From the NCBI GenBank assembly GCA_018819345.1, contig JAHJQG010000001.1, positions 1 through 33,723 on the forward strand: a DNA stretch of 33,723 bases. Reading direction: 5' to 3'. Of the stretch, positions 19,404 through 28,098 are shown in pieces. This DNA is from Nanobdellota archaeon (GTDB lineage: Archaea; Nanobdellota; Nanobdellia; Woesearchaeales; CG1-02-33-12). The notes beneath the pieces were generated by a model. It was not told the origin of the DNA, did not search any database, and saw only the letters and a program-made list of their open reading frames with translations. Within the stretch, counting starts at the first letter, position 1. Each line of letters begins with the position of its first letter. A program made the position numbers and the translations under genes.

Positions 19404-19658
19404 ATGACAGAAAAAAAAATAAAAGAGATTATTAATGCCCTCTCAGAATTGAGCAATGATTCAGCAGTTCCTAAGAATGTAAAAAACAAGATAAATCAGA
19501 TGATTAATATTCTAGAAGATGATTCAGAGCTTTCAATAAGGGTTAACAAGGTCTTGAATGAGCTTGATGAGATAGCAGATGACACAAACATGCAGGCTTA
19601 CACAAGAATACAGATATTGAATATTGTATCTTTATTAGAAACAATTCAAACTATCTGA
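19404..19658 (+). CDS. UPF0147 family helical protein
   Basis: An 84-residue, all-helical protein of a family restricted to archaea and usually found beside prefoldin beta, as here. Family hallmarks are LSNDSAVPKNVKNKI (about 16-30) and a C-terminal helix with the DEIADDTNMQAYTRIQIL segment. No catalytic residues are apparent. The gene starts 12 nt after pfdB and is the last of the cluster. Its final 8 nt overlap the convergent MscS gene. Biochemical function is unknown. Confidence 0.9.
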   Translation: MTEKKIKEIINALSELSNDSAVPKNVKNKINQMINILEDDSELSIRVNKVLNELDEIADDTNMQAYTRIQILNIVSLLETIQTI

Positions 19659-20247
19659 ACTTTTTCTTTTTAAGTTTCACAACTGTTTTCTTGGTTAATA
19701 AGGAATTTGGAATATAAATTATATCACCCTGTTTTGTCTCTATCTTTGTCTCAACAAGGTTTATATGAACAACTTTTCCTTCAGTATTATCAACCTTAAT
19801 AATATCTCCATCTTTAATAAATCTTTTCTGATGGATAAAGAATCCTGCAAACATATTTGGCATAAAGTCTTTTATTGAAAGCAGGATTGAGATTATTATT
19901 ATAATTAGTACAGCTCCTGATATCATATGCAGGACAACTGTTGTAAGGCCCAGCTGGTTTAAGGCCATTACAATGAATATAAAATAAATAAAGTAAGTAA
20001 TAAAAGTGGAAATTATCTCCTCCATAGAAACCTTGATTCCAGCTGCTTTTTTTATAATTCTATTAAGTTCAACCTCATGAAGTGTCTTATGAATAAGCTT
20101 TCCTAATATTCTTCCAGCAATAAGGCCAATCAGCACTATTATTACTGCAATAACTAGTTTAGTGAAAAGGCCTGATAATAGTCTGGGCAAAATACCTATT
20201 GAATCAGTAATAATAGATGCATTATTTACAGGATCCATAGCAAACAT
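19651..20247 (-). CDS. Small MscS-type mechanosensitive channel
   Basis: Pressure-relief channel fold in the cytoplasmic membrane. The 198-residue product has three membrane helices (about 27-48, 73-95 and 104-124). The last is followed by FMPNMFAGFFIHQKRFIKDGDIIKVDNTEGKV-type sequence (about 128-160), the MscS pore-to-beta-domain signature. The protein ends soon after IYIPNSLLTKKTV with a lysine tail (KLKKKKFR). It therefore has the beta domain but not the alpha/beta vestibule of larger MscS proteins. Starts at 20247 or 20238 are both ATG and equally plausible. Convergent with UPF0147. Confidence 0.9.
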   Translation of the reverse strand: MFAMDPVNNASIITDSIGILPRLLSGLFTKLVIAVIIVLIGLIAGRILGKLIHKTLHEVELNRIIKKAAGIKVSMEEIISTFITYFIYFIFIVMALNQLGLTTVVLHMISGAVLIIIIISILLSIKDFMPNMFAGFFIHQKRFIKDGDIIKVDNTEGKVVHINLVETKIETKQGDIIYIPNSLLTKKTVVKLKKKKFR

Positions 20248-20336
20248 CAGAGGCCATTCATTTAAAAAACTTATGCTTTTCTATGAAAAAAATTAGTTAG
20301 AAAAGAATATAAAGAGAGTTTATTTTTTATTGAAAT

Positions 20337-21482
20337 ATGGCAAAAAAGAAGAAATCAAGGCATACTAACCTGAATGAAAAGCCTGAAAAGAAAACCAGTT
20401 ATGATAAAATAAAAGAGCTTGAGCAGGAGCTTTCAACCACAAAATACAACAAAAGAACCCAGCATCACATCGGCCTTGTAAAGGCAAGGATAGCTGGTTT
20501 GAAGAAAAAAGAGCTTGCACGTTCAGCATCAAAAGGAAAAAAAGAGGGCTATTCAGTAAGAAAAACAGGTGATGGAACAGTTATTATATTAGGATTTCCA
20601 TCAGTAGGAAAATCAACCCTGCTAAATAGCATTACAAACGCTGATTCACCAATAGGAACATATGATTTCACAACACTTAAGGTAATACCTGGAATCATGG
20701 ACCATAAGCATGCAAAGATCCAGATACTTGATGTTCCTGGTGTTGTTTCTGGGGCAGCATCTGGCCGCGGAAGAGGAAAAGAGGTGCTTGCAATAATCAG
20801 AAACTGTGATTTAGTCATTATTCTATTAGATATAAATCATCTTAAGGCATATAATGTTTTATGCAAAGAGCTTTATGAAGCAGGAATACGCCTAAACCAG
20901 GAAAAGCCAGATGTAAGGATAAAAAAGAAAGCCCGCGGAGGAATACAGATAGGCAAGACTGTTCATTTGCCAGATTTAGATGACAAGACAATAAAAAGCA
21001 TACTAAAGGAATTTTCAATATCAAATGCAGAGGTACTCATAAGAACCAGAATAAATGCAGACCAGTTTATTGATTGCATTGAGGGAAACAGGAAATATCT
21101 TCCAGGCATTGTTATTGTAAACAAGATTGATTTGGCCACCCCTGAACAGATTGTTGATGCTAAGAAAATATTTCCTGATGCCTTATTTATATGTGCCAAT
21201 AAAGGTGATTATACTAATGAACTCAAAGAAAAGATATACAACGGGCTTGAACTTATTAGTATATACCTAAAAGAAGTAGGGAAAAAAGCAGATTTGAAAA
21301 TTCCCCTGATAATGAATAAAGGCTGCATAATAAGGGATGTATGCAGCAAACTACACAGGGATTTTATAACAAAATTCAAATATGCCAGGGTTTGGGGTAG
21401 GTCTGCAAAGTTTGACGGCCAGATGCTTAGATTAAAACACAAACTTTTAGATGGAGATGTTGTTGAGCTTCATTTAAGATAA
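20337..21482 (+). CDS. DRG/Rbg-type Obg-family GTPase
   Basis: A 381-residue translation-associated GTPase, the archaeal relative of eukaryotic DRG1/DRG2. The N-terminal helical region (1-75) is basic. G1 is GFPSVGKST at 86-94, G3 is DVPG at 132-135 and G4 is NKID at 262-265. The DRG-specific helical insert lies between G3 and G4. A C-terminal TGS domain covers about 300-381 and ends with the DGDVVELHLR-type finish. All nucleotide motifs are intact. A GAATATAAAGAG box about 27 nt upstream suggests a leaderless ATG. Its last 9 nt overlap the convergent asparagine-synthetase-like gene. Confidence 0.95.
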   Translation: MAKKKKSRHTNLNEKPEKKTSYDKIKELEQELSTTKYNKRTQHHIGLVKARIAGLKKKELARSASKGKKEGYSVRKTGDGTVIILGFPSVGKSTLLNSITNADSPIGTYDFTTLKVIPGIMDHKHAKIQILDVPGVVSGAASGRGRGKEVLAIIRNCDLVIILLDINHLKAYNVLCKELYEAGIRLNQEKPDVRIKKKARGGIQIGKTVHLPDLDDKTIKSILKEFSISNAEVLIRTRINADQFIDCIEGNRKYLPGIVIVNKIDLATPEQIVDAKKIFPDALFICANKGDYTNELKEKIYNGLELISIYLKEVGKKADLKIPLIMNKGCIIRDVCSKLHRDFITKFKYARVWGRSAKFDGQMLRLKHKLLDGDVVELHLR

Positions 21483-22355
21483 ACTTTTTAAGTAATCTTT
21501 TTTGTATTTGAAATTATTCTTTTTTGCTAATTTCTTAATTGCTTTGTCAATCCCAGAGCCATATTGTGCAGCTGTTTTCTTCCTGAATGCAAACTCTTTT
21601 GGCAGTCCTAAGTCAACTGCAATTTCACGCAGGATATATTTTCTTATATTCTTATTTAGTTTATATTTTTCTGGAACTTCCATTGCTGATTTTATGACTT
21701 TCTCATCGAGAAAAGGCGTTATTAACCCTGCTTTTTGGCTTTTTGCTATCAGGAAATCCCTTTTTAAGTCCTTGAATAAATTATTCAGGCTTGACCAGCA
21801 CTCTCTATTTATACCTTTTATATTTTCAAACCTGCTGTATCCTGCAAATAATTCATCAGAACCAGTACCAGTAAATAAAGTGTTTATTGAATCTTTTTTT
21901 GAAAGTTTTATTCCTGCATAAATAACTGAGCCAACTCCCACACTAATAACATCTGTTTGTTTTAGTATCTTAATAACTCTTTTTATTATTTTTTCTGTTT
22001 CATCTAATTCAAGGGTTATTGTTTTTAGTTTTAGGTTAAGGGCCAAGGCAGTTCTTTCTGCCCATTCAAGGTCTTTGGAGTTCTTGAGGCCAATTGCATA
22101 ACATTTAAAATTCAATCCAAGCTTCTTGCATATTAATGCAATTATTGACGAGTCTATACCACCAGAAAAAAGAATCCCAAATTTCTTTAGGTTAATGGTT
22201 CTTTTTTTTATTGAAGTTACAAGGCTCTCTTTAACTAACTCCCTGCATTTTTCTTTATTATTTTCTATTTTCTCTGTCTTTAAGCTATTGATGTATTTCC
22301 TCCATTCATCTTGGCTAATCAGTTTTTTATTTTCAATTATGCCTTGCATTTCCAT
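21474..22355 (-). CDS. Stand-alone asparagine-synthetase-type ATP-pyrophosphatase domain protein
   Basis: A 293-residue N-type ATP-pyrophosphatase. The PP-loop SGGIDSS is at 64-70. TGTGSDELFAGYSRF is the aspartate/ATP-site signature of AsnB. The C-terminal region has ITPFLDEKVIKSAMEVPEKYKL, LREIAVDLGLP and the KTAAQYGSGI tail found in AsnB-like enzymes. The N-terminal glutamine amidotransferase domain, including Cys2, is absent. It would therefore need free ammonia or a separate partner. It may make asparagine or adenylate a different carboxylate. ATG codons at 22355 and 22349 are both possible; a TATA-like TTTTTAAAC lies about 25 nt upstream. Confidence 0.88.
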   Translation of the reverse strand: MEMQGIIENKKLISQDEWRKYINSLKTEKIENNKEKCRELVKESLVTSIKKRTINLKKFGILFSGGIDSSIIALICKKLGLNFKCYAIGLKNSKDLEWAERTALALNLKLKTITLELDETEKIIKRVIKILKQTDVISVGVGSVIYAGIKLSKKDSINTLFTGTGSDELFAGYSRFENIKGINRECWSSLNNLFKDLKRDFLIAKSQKAGLITPFLDEKVIKSAMEVPEKYKLNKNIRKYILREIAVDLGLPKEFAFRKKTAAQYGSGIDKAIKKLAKKNNFKYKKDYLKSLS

Positions 22356-22455
22356 ATTTTTATCAAAAATTCAGAAGTTTAAAAATATGCCTTTTTTGAT
22401 TGAAAATTCAAAAAGAATAAATATAAGTAATCAAAACTAGTTATTGGTGATAGTT

Positions 22456-22683
22456 ATGGTAAAAAAAGCAAGCAAAGAGGAAATGATTGGTTTTCATAAG
22501 GGTGCATTAACCACTTTAGCAAAGGAAAGAGAGGAAATGGCCAAGATATTGAATATTGTGGAGCAGCTTATGCAGATGCATGTAAAGTCATTGCAAGAAT
22601 TGGGAGTTGACCTCACAAAGGATATTAAAAAAGAGAAAAATCCTGCTAAAAAACCAAAAGTGCCAATAGAAGATATAATATAA
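22456..22683 (+). CDS. Small helical protein, unknown function
   Basis: A 75-residue, highly charged protein starting MVKKASKEEMIGFHKGAL. It looks like one long helical hairpin (about 5-50; LAKEREEMAKILNIVEQLMQMHVKSLQELG) followed by a lysine/proline tail (KKEKNPAKKPKVPIEDII). No cysteine, signal or membrane segment. The ATG at 22456 is chosen because GGTGAT at 22446-22451 is a proper ribosome binding site; TTG and GTG codons upstream overlap it. The size and helical hairpin would suit a structural or binding role, but I cannot assign a family. Confidence 0.75.
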   Translation: MVKKASKEEMIGFHKGALTTLAKEREEMAKILNIVEQLMQMHVKSLQELGVDLTKDIKKEKNPAKKPKVPIEDII

Positions 22684-22705
22684 TTAGATTTTAATTAAGT
22701 TATAT

Positions 22706-24085
22706 TTAATCAATTTTTTCAGTTGGTGTTAATATAATTGGTTCTGAACCTGAATAAAGGTTATCCAAACTTCTTTTGTATACTTTATAAAGATAATCAT
22801 AGACTTCCCTCACAAGAGGTTTTTCATTGAGTAATTTATTTAATATCATTAGTCTCTCTTTCTTGTATTCTGCACCATGATTTTTATTTGATTCCTCTTC
22901 ATTATCTTTGCTTACACAATGTATGTCAAAAGTACAGCCACAATATCTTAGCCTTAATTGGTCTGCACTACGCCCTGTTTTTTTCTCTTTTCCTGTATAA
23001 TGTTTATATTCAATAATTCCGTCAAGACAAGAATTCCTTATTCGGTCATCCTTGAAAAAGACATTCTTAACATTATATTCTGGAAGCTTTTGCCCAAAAA
23101 AATCTGCAAATTTATGGGCTATTCTATATGCACCTAAATCATTATCAACAACAAAAGTCGCACCCAAGGTATCGGAAATTCCTTCAGCACTTGATACTTT
23201 TCCTTCAATCTTGCCCGGAGCAGGTTCTCCAAAAATCTTAAGTATTATTTTGTTAACAAGGCTCTCAACGGTTTTTATTCTTGCACGGAAATAAATGTAT
23301 TCATCTTTGTTTTCTGGTTTCCCTAATACATAAGATCTTATATCTGAAAATCTAATACCTATTTTTGAAAGTTGCTCTATGGTTAAATCTGAAAGGTTTG
23401 GTCCTCTAAGGTTAGGTAACCCATAAAGACCAATATCCTGAAGTTGTTCTACTGTAAGATAAGAAACTTTTCCGTTCTTTAGAATAGGGTCTTTTTTTAT
23501 TATATTCTCTAAGGTAAATTCTGCGTCATTCATATTATTTATTTTCCTACTTAAATCATATTCTTCCTTTGGATCATTAAATATAAGACTTACTGAATTC
23601 TCTCCAGACCTCAAGTTTTTGTTGTCAAAGATGTATCCCCTATGCTTTGATTTTCTTTTTTTCTTATTTTCTTCGATTATATTTGTTTTGTATTCAAAGA
23701 GGAATCTTTTTGTTTTGAAAATATTTTTTTTGAGAGTGCTTTTGCCCTTCTTATAAAGAAAGATTTGATTTGTCAGATCCAAAAACTTGTAAAAAATTTG
23801 TGTGTTAATCAGAGCAAGTTCATTGTATTCTCCATTTGCAACATCCATCAGTTTTTCTATCTTTCCCTCAATTTGTTCTCTCTCCTCTAATGTTTTAGGA
23901 TCTTGTTTCTTTTCCTTAGAACCCTTTACTGTACCATAATTAATAATCATAAAGTTAATTAAGTTTATCAGCTCTGTATAATTTTTAGACAATAATTTAG
24001 CCTGACTGTAAAAAGCTCCCTTTATTAGTTCACATTGTTCTCCTACATTTTTCATTTGGACAAAATTAGTTTTTTTGGTATCCAT
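22706..24085 (-). CDS. Unknown protein with possible RelA/SpoT-like domain
   Basis: A 459-residue soluble protein. The N-terminal 130 residues are helical. The middle is lysine-rich, then VEQLQDIGLYGLPNLRGPNL and TIEQLSKIGIRF form two related short units (about 220-250). From about 267 the order FRARIKTVESLVNKI, SDTLGATFVVDNDLGAYRIAHKF, then IIEYKHYTGKEKKTGRSADQLRLRY and FDIHCVS resembles the RelA/SpoT nucleotidyltransferase fold (R-x-K...S...K, D-x-x-G-x-R/T, Y-x-I). Substitutions at key places make activity doubtful. A GATTTATAAAC box 27 nt before the ATG suggests a leaderless monocistronic gene. The domain call is tentative. Confidence 0.7.
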   Translation of the reverse strand: MDTKKTNFVQMKNVGEQCELIKGAFYSQAKLLSKNYTELINLINFMIINYGTVKGSKEKKQDPKTLEEREQIEGKIEKLMDVANGEYNELALINTQIFYKFLDLTNQIFLYKKGKSTLKKNIFKTKRFLFEYKTNIIEENKKKRKSKHRGYIFDNKNLRSGENSVSLIFNDPKEEYDLSRKINNMNDAEFTLENIIKKDPILKNGKVSYLTVEQLQDIGLYGLPNLRGPNLSDLTIEQLSKIGIRFSDIRSYVLGKPENKDEYIYFRARIKTVESLVNKIILKIFGEPAPGKIEGKVSSAEGISDTLGATFVVDNDLGAYRIAHKFADFFGQKLPEYNVKNVFFKDDRIRNSCLDGIIEYKHYTGKEKKTGRSADQLRLRYCGCTFDIHCVSKDNEEESNKNHGAEYKKERLMILNKLLNEKPLVREVYDYLYKVYKRSLDNLYSGSEPIILTPTEKID

Positions 24086-24154
24086 AATAGAAGATATGTA
24101 TTATTAGTTTATAAATCTTTCGGTTTTATTACTACTAATAAGTTATAAATAAAT

Positions 24155-24622
24155 TTAATCTGGGATTTCCAGATTATATTTAAATCGCCTGGCCTTTGGA
24201 ACAAAATTAAGCACTTTTTCATCCTTGTATTTACCTGTGCCGAGAAAATCATTTTCATGTTTCAGTATTACAAAGCCCCTGTAATTACCATCTGCATCAA
24301 CATCCTGGCCCTTGAGCCACTGCATGGCCTGTTTTTCATTAATCTCAATAAGATTTTGTTTTGCATCCTTTCCAATTAGCTGTGAGCCCTCAATGCTAAG
24401 CCTTAACTCATTGTTTTTAAGCTCTCCAAAATACAATCCAATTGAGTTAATTTTTAGCTTCTCAAGAGGCAAATCAAAAACCTCTTTGTTAACAAGAAAT
24501 ATCTTTCCCTTATCATTCATAAGAAAAACCAGCTCTGAACTGAAATCAGCACCCCATTGTTCTTTTATCAAAGCCAGTATTTCCTTGATTTTCTTTCTGT
24601 TCAATATTTTCAGTTCTAACAT
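24155..24622 (-). CDS. PUA-like RNA-binding protein (NOL1/NOP2/RsmF C-terminal type)
   Basis: A 155-residue protein. Its C-terminal part (about 95-155; MQWLKGQDVDADGNYRGFVILKHENDFLGTGKY) is followed by VLNFVPKARRF. This matches the PUA-like domain that ends RsmF/NOP2-type rRNA methyltransferases (GxxxLKxxxxxLGxGK...N..PK..R). Here it stands alone, without the methyltransferase domain. A role in rRNA or tRNA processing is inferred from the domain. A GATATAAATAAG box about 27 nt before the ATG indicates its own leaderless transcript. It lies between the RelA/SpoT-like gene and aIF5B. Confidence 0.75.
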   Translation of the reverse strand: MLELKILNRKKIKEILALIKEQWGADFSSELVFLMNDKGKIFLVNKEVFDLPLEKLKINSIGLYFGELKNNELRLSIEGSQLIGKDAKQNLIEINEKQAMQWLKGQDVDADGNYRGFVILKHENDFLGTGKYKDEKVLNFVPKARRFKYNLEIPD

Positions 24623-24674
24623 AATACAATAGAATTAAATAACTTATTTATATCTTTTGATAAGAAAAACTAAA

Positions 24675-26435
24675 TCAAATACCCCAGATAGGATTTTCCT
24701 TTCTCATCATTACTGCAATCTCTTTTAATATGGCAATTTCTCCTTCTGTAAGATATTTTTTCAGTTCTTTCAGCTTTCTGAAATCATTTTCTGGAATTAC
24801 TGAATATAAGATGTCACCTTCACTAATTTGCCTTCCTACAGTAACCTTGTCAAGCGAGATTGCAACCTGCTTTCCCTTTCCAGCCTCTGCAACATTCTTT
24901 TTTTCAGATTGTATGCTCTTTACTTTAGTTAAAGGAGTAATATTTTTCATTAGTTGTATATTTGTTTTTATTTTTCCTTCAAGGACCTCAACCCCAACAA
25001 CAGCAGGATTGTTCTGCCTGAAGACATAGCCGGGCATTATTTTGATTTTGCATGGCCTGACAAGCATTTCTACATCAGCTGCCTCGCGCCTTTTTGTCTC
25101 TCCTTCAACCCATTTTTCAAAGTCTTCTATCAGCTTGTAGATTATATCATTTGTAAAAACCTTGACTTTTTCTGATTTTGCATCATCATTAAGTTTAACA
25201 TTAAAACCAATAACAACAGATTTTAAGGGGTCTTTTTCATAATTGCTCTCTGCATCAATTACATCTTTTTTTGATATATTGCCAATCGATGCCTTCCTTA
25301 TTTTGATGTTTTTCTCCCTGAATACAGTTATTAATGCCTCAAGAGAGCCAAGTGAATCTGCTTTCAGGATTATTCCCTGCTTGTCTGTTTCAATTATAAC
25401 TTCAGACACTAATTTCTGGGTTTCCTGTTTTGTTTTCTCAAGAGAATCTTTTGAGCTTGCCATCAATGGCATTCCTGCAACAACACTTTCTATTTCAGGA
25501 GCAGATATTCTTATGCATCTTGCAGCACATACCTCATCAACCTGTTTAAATCTTGTTCTTTTGTCCCTTATCTCTGACAAAGGCATTGGCTCAAGCAATG
25601 CCCTCGGCTTTGTTACAATCGGCTTCTTAATTCCTCCAATAACAATAAAATCATCTTTTTTCAGTGTGCCATCATAGATAATAACATCAAGGGCTACGCC
25701 AAGGCCTTTTTCCTCCTTTACTTCCAATATAGTTCCTTTTGCAGGGCTGTTAATATCACATTTCAGGCAGCTCTCAAGGTATTTCTGTGCAAGCCCTGTC
25801 AAGACCATTAAAAGTTCTGGAATTCCTTCTCCTGTTTTTGATGAAACAGGGATTATTGCAACCTCTTTTGTGTGGTCTGATACACGGTCAAAGCGCTCGC
25901 TTGCAAATCCAAATTCATGCAGCTTACCAACAAGCTCGTAAAGTTTTGTGTCAAGCCTTTTCTGTGTGTCAGGACCCTGGCTGGATATGTTTTTTAGTAT
26001 ATTATCTTTAGCTGAATTCCATCCTGGCAATAAATCTATTTTATTTGCTGCAACAATGAAGGGTGTTTTCTGCTGTTTTAATATCTCAACTACTTCTGCT
26101 GTCTGCGGCTTAAAGCCCTCATTAATGTCAACAACAAGGATAGCAATATCAGCAAGATTTCCTCCACGCTTTCTTAAATTTGTAAATGCAGCATGTCCAG
26201 GAGTGTCTATAAACAACAGTCCTGGAATTGTGAACTTTATTTTTAGTGAATCAAGCAGAGGCCCGCATATCTTCTTAATAATCTCAAGAGGTATTAAAGA
26301 TGCCCCTATTGCCTGTGTTATTGCTCCTGCCTCGCACTTGACAATATTGCTGCTTCTAATGTAATCAAGCAGGCTTGACTTTCCATGGTCCACATGGCCC
26401 ACAACAGTGCATACAGGAGATCTTATAGTATTCAT
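24675..26435 (-). CDS. infB: Translation initiation factor aIF5B (IF2-like)
   Basis: GTPase that helps join the ribosomal subunits. The 586-residue protein starts MNTIRSPVCTVVGHVDHGKS with G1 at 13-20. It continues with the switch region AGAITQAIGAS, G3 DTPGHAAF and G4 NKID. EF-Tu-like domain 2, the IF2 domain 3 and a C-terminal beta barrel follow (PAVVGVEVLEGKIKT). The length is normal, with no intein at the G1 site where archaeal aIF5B often carries one. The frame is open 37 codons further upstream, but those are hydrophobic filler. A TTTAAAAG box about 25 nt before 26435 supports this start. Divergent from trm1, 76 nt apart. Confidence 0.96.
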   Translation of the reverse strand: MNTIRSPVCTVVGHVDHGKSSLLDYIRSSNIVKCEAGAITQAIGASLIPLEIIKKICGPLLDSLKIKFTIPGLLFIDTPGHAAFTNLRKRGGNLADIAILVVDINEGFKPQTAEVVEILKQQKTPFIVAANKIDLLPGWNSAKDNILKNISSQGPDTQKRLDTKLYELVGKLHEFGFASERFDRVSDHTKEVAIIPVSSKTGEGIPELLMVLTGLAQKYLESCLKCDINSPAKGTILEVKEEKGLGVALDVIIYDGTLKKDDFIVIGGIKKPIVTKPRALLEPMPLSEIRDKRTRFKQVDEVCAARCIRISAPEIESVVAGMPLMASSKDSLEKTKQETQKLVSEVIIETDKQGIILKADSLGSLEALITVFREKNIKIRKASIGNISKKDVIDAESNYEKDPLKSVVIGFNVKLNDDAKSEKVKVFTNDIIYKLIEDFEKWVEGETKRREAADVEMLVRPCKIKIMPGYVFRQNNPAVVGVEVLEGKIKTNIQLMKNITPLTKVKSIQSEKKNVAEAGKGKQVAISLDKVTVGRQISEGDILYSVIPENDFRKLKELKKYLTEGEIAILKEIAVMMRKENPIWGI

Positions 26436-26511
26436 CTTACTTATCAGGAGGTTATATTTACTTTTAAAGCTTTCCAAAAGTTTTATATTAATCTTAATTA
26501 TCTTTTTCTTA

Positions 26512-27660
26512 ATGGAAAAAATACAAGAGGGAAAAGCAGGAATCAAGGCATATGCAGCTGAGACTATATCAAAAGAATTGCCTGTGTTTTATAATCCTGT
26601 GATGAAGCTTAACAGGGATATAAGTGTTTTATTGTTAAATTCAATTGATAAGAAAAATATGCAGATTGCACTTCCACTGGCTGCAACAGGTATAAGAGGA
26701 ATAAGGTTTTTGCTTGAATTGAAAAAAAGCATTATAAAGAACATTTCCTTTAATGATAAAAGCGGTGAAGCAGTAAAACTAATAAAAAGCAATTTGAAAC
26801 TAAATAAAATTAAGTTAAATAAGAAAATAAAGGTATCGGAGCTTGATGCAAACCTCTTTATTTTAAATTCAAAGGGTTTTGATTATATTGATATTGACCC
26901 ATTTGGCTCGCCCAATTTTTTATTGGACAGTGCAGTAAAAAGGCTTGGAAGAGAGGGAATTCTTGCTGTGACTGCAACAGATACAGGTGCCTTGTGCGGC
27001 AGCTACAAAAACGCCTGCTTAAGAAAATACTCAGGCAAGCCATTAAGGAACGAGTTCTGCCATGAAACAGGATTAAGAATTCTTATATTCAAAATACAGA
27101 TAGTAACAGCACAATATGACAAGGCCTTAACGCCAATATTCTCATACTCAAAAGAGCATTATTTCAGGGTTTTCTTTAAGTGCATAAAAGGAAAAAAGAA
27201 AGTGGATGAATTAATGAAAAATATTGGCTATATTGTTTACTGCAGCTCGTGCCTGTTCAGGAAAACAACAAGAGATATCTTTAATTCAAATAAATGCCCT
27301 GTTTGCGGTTCAAGGTTAGATTATGCTGGGCCTTTGTGGCTGGGCCAGCTGTGGGACAAAAAACTAATTAATAATATGTGCAAAAATATTAAGAATTTAG
27401 AGGATAAAGAGCTAGTTAAATTTCTGGAAATAATAAAAAAAGAATCAAAAATAAGCTCAGTTGGGTTTTATGATGTTGCACAGGTTGTCAAGCACAATAA
27501 GTTGAAAAACATTCCAAAAAAAGATTTATTAATTAATGAAATAAAAAAGGCCGGCTTTAAAGCAGCTGAAACACACATAAAGCCAAATTCCATTAAAAGC
27601 AATATAGAATTAAAAGAATTATTAAAATTAATTAAAAAGATTAACCAACAGCCCTTCTGA
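26512..27660 (+). CDS. trm1: tRNA (guanine26-N2)-dimethyltransferase Trm1
   Basis: Methylates G26 at the hinge of many tRNAs. The 382-residue protein begins MEKIQEGKAGIKAYA and has the family segment VFYNPVMKLNRDIS. The SAM-binding part is AATGIRGIRFLLE. The catalytic DPFGSPNFLLDSA replaces the NPPY-type motif. A C-terminal zinc site (CSSC...CPVC) is followed by GPLWLGQLWD. All Trm1 hallmarks are there. The open frame extends upstream, but TTTTATATTA at about 26479-26490 puts a leaderless start at 26512. Its 3' end overlaps the convergent EF-1 beta gene by 20 nt. Confidence 0.95.
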   Translation: MEKIQEGKAGIKAYAAETISKELPVFYNPVMKLNRDISVLLLNSIDKKNMQIALPLAATGIRGIRFLLELKKSIIKNISFNDKSGEAVKLIKSNLKLNKIKLNKKIKVSELDANLFILNSKGFDYIDIDPFGSPNFLLDSAVKRLGREGILAVTATDTGALCGSYKNACLRKYSGKPLRNEFCHETGLRILIFKIQIVTAQYDKALTPIFSYSKEHYFRVFFKCIKGKKKVDELMKNIGYIVYCSSCLFRKTTRDIFNSNKCPVCGSRLDYAGPLWLGQLWDKKLINNMCKNIKNLEDKELVKFLEIIKKESKISSVGFYDVAQVVKHNKLKNIPKKDLLINEIKKAGFKAAETHIKPNSIKSNIELKELLKLIKKINQQPF

Positions 27661-27916
27661 CATCAGTTACTTCAACAGAGTTTACGCCTTCTATTGAGGC
27701 CACATTCTGCTCAAGCTTGTCTGTGCTTCCAATGTCTTCATTGCTTACAAATATCAGGTTAAGGGACTTAATGCCAAATGCAACAGGCTGTATCTCAACC
27801 TTCCCTACTTCCCCACCATATTCTGCAATAAATATCTTAGCTTTTTCTTCTATTGCCTTCAAATCAGTATCAGGGCTTTCAGGCATTATCCTAAGTGTTA
27901 TTACTACGTCTGTCAT
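27641..27916 (-). CDS. Elongation factor 1-beta (aEF1B)
   Basis: Guanine-nucleotide exchange factor for EF-1 alpha. The 91-residue product starts MTDVVITLRIMPESPD and has the ferredoxin-like fold of archaeal aEF1B. Family signatures are VEIQPVAFGIKSLNLIFV (about 43-60) and the terminal VNSVEVTDVRRAVG. The length is normal. The ATG at 27916 lies 5 nt after the stop of the zinc-ribbon gene, so the two are coupled. Longer upstream reading would overlap the partner gene and is rejected. The 3' end overlaps trm1 by 20 nt. Confidence 0.94.
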   Translation of the reverse strand: MTDVVITLRIMPESPDTDLKAIEEKAKIFIAEYGGEVGKVEIQPVAFGIKSLNLIFVSNEDIGSTDKLEQNVASIEGVNSVEVTDVRRAVG

Positions 27917-27921
27917 TTTCT

Positions 27922-28098
27922 CTAGTTTGGGCCTGTAAAACCGCATTCCTGGCACGTATACATTGCTGCTATCTCTCTGCAGTGCTTACATCTTACTATT
28001 TGAGCTTTACCGCAGTTAGGACACATAAACACTGCCACTCCTTCTTTATTTGTCATTCTTTTACTGCAAGAAGAGCAAATAAGTTCTTTTTCATCCAT
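27922..28098 (-). CDS. Small double zinc-ribbon protein (HVO_2753-like)
   Basis: A 58-residue protein with four CxxC knuckles: CSSC, CPNC, CKHC and CQEC. It ends YTCQECGFTGPN, the signature of a small archaeal zinc-finger family typified by Haloferax HVO_2753 and usually encoded next to aEF1-beta, as here. Likely binds RNA or the ribosome. A GAGGT site 7 nt before the ATG sets the start at 28098. The frame is open six codons further upstream without support. First gene of the two-gene operon; the region 28099-28250 holds this promoter and that of the divergent coiled-coil gene. Confidence 0.92.
   Translation of the reverse strand: MDEKELICSSCSKRMTNKEGVAVFMCPNCGKAQIVRCKHCREIAAMYTCQECGFTGPN

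Noticed and set aside
24675-26435. Intein in aIF5B
   Set aside because: I looked because archaeal aIF5B often has one at the G1 motif; here GHVDHGKS is continuous and the length is normal.
26407-26511. Upstream extension of Trm1 by 35 codons
   Set aside because: The extension is hydrophobic filler that overlaps the aIF5B start on the other strand; the TATA box at 26479-26490 fits a leaderless ATG at 26512.
26436-26546. Upstream extension of aIF5B by 37 codons
   Set aside because: The extra sequence is not aIF5B-like, lies over the trm1 promoter, and the protein at 26435 begins just before the G1 motif as in other archaea.
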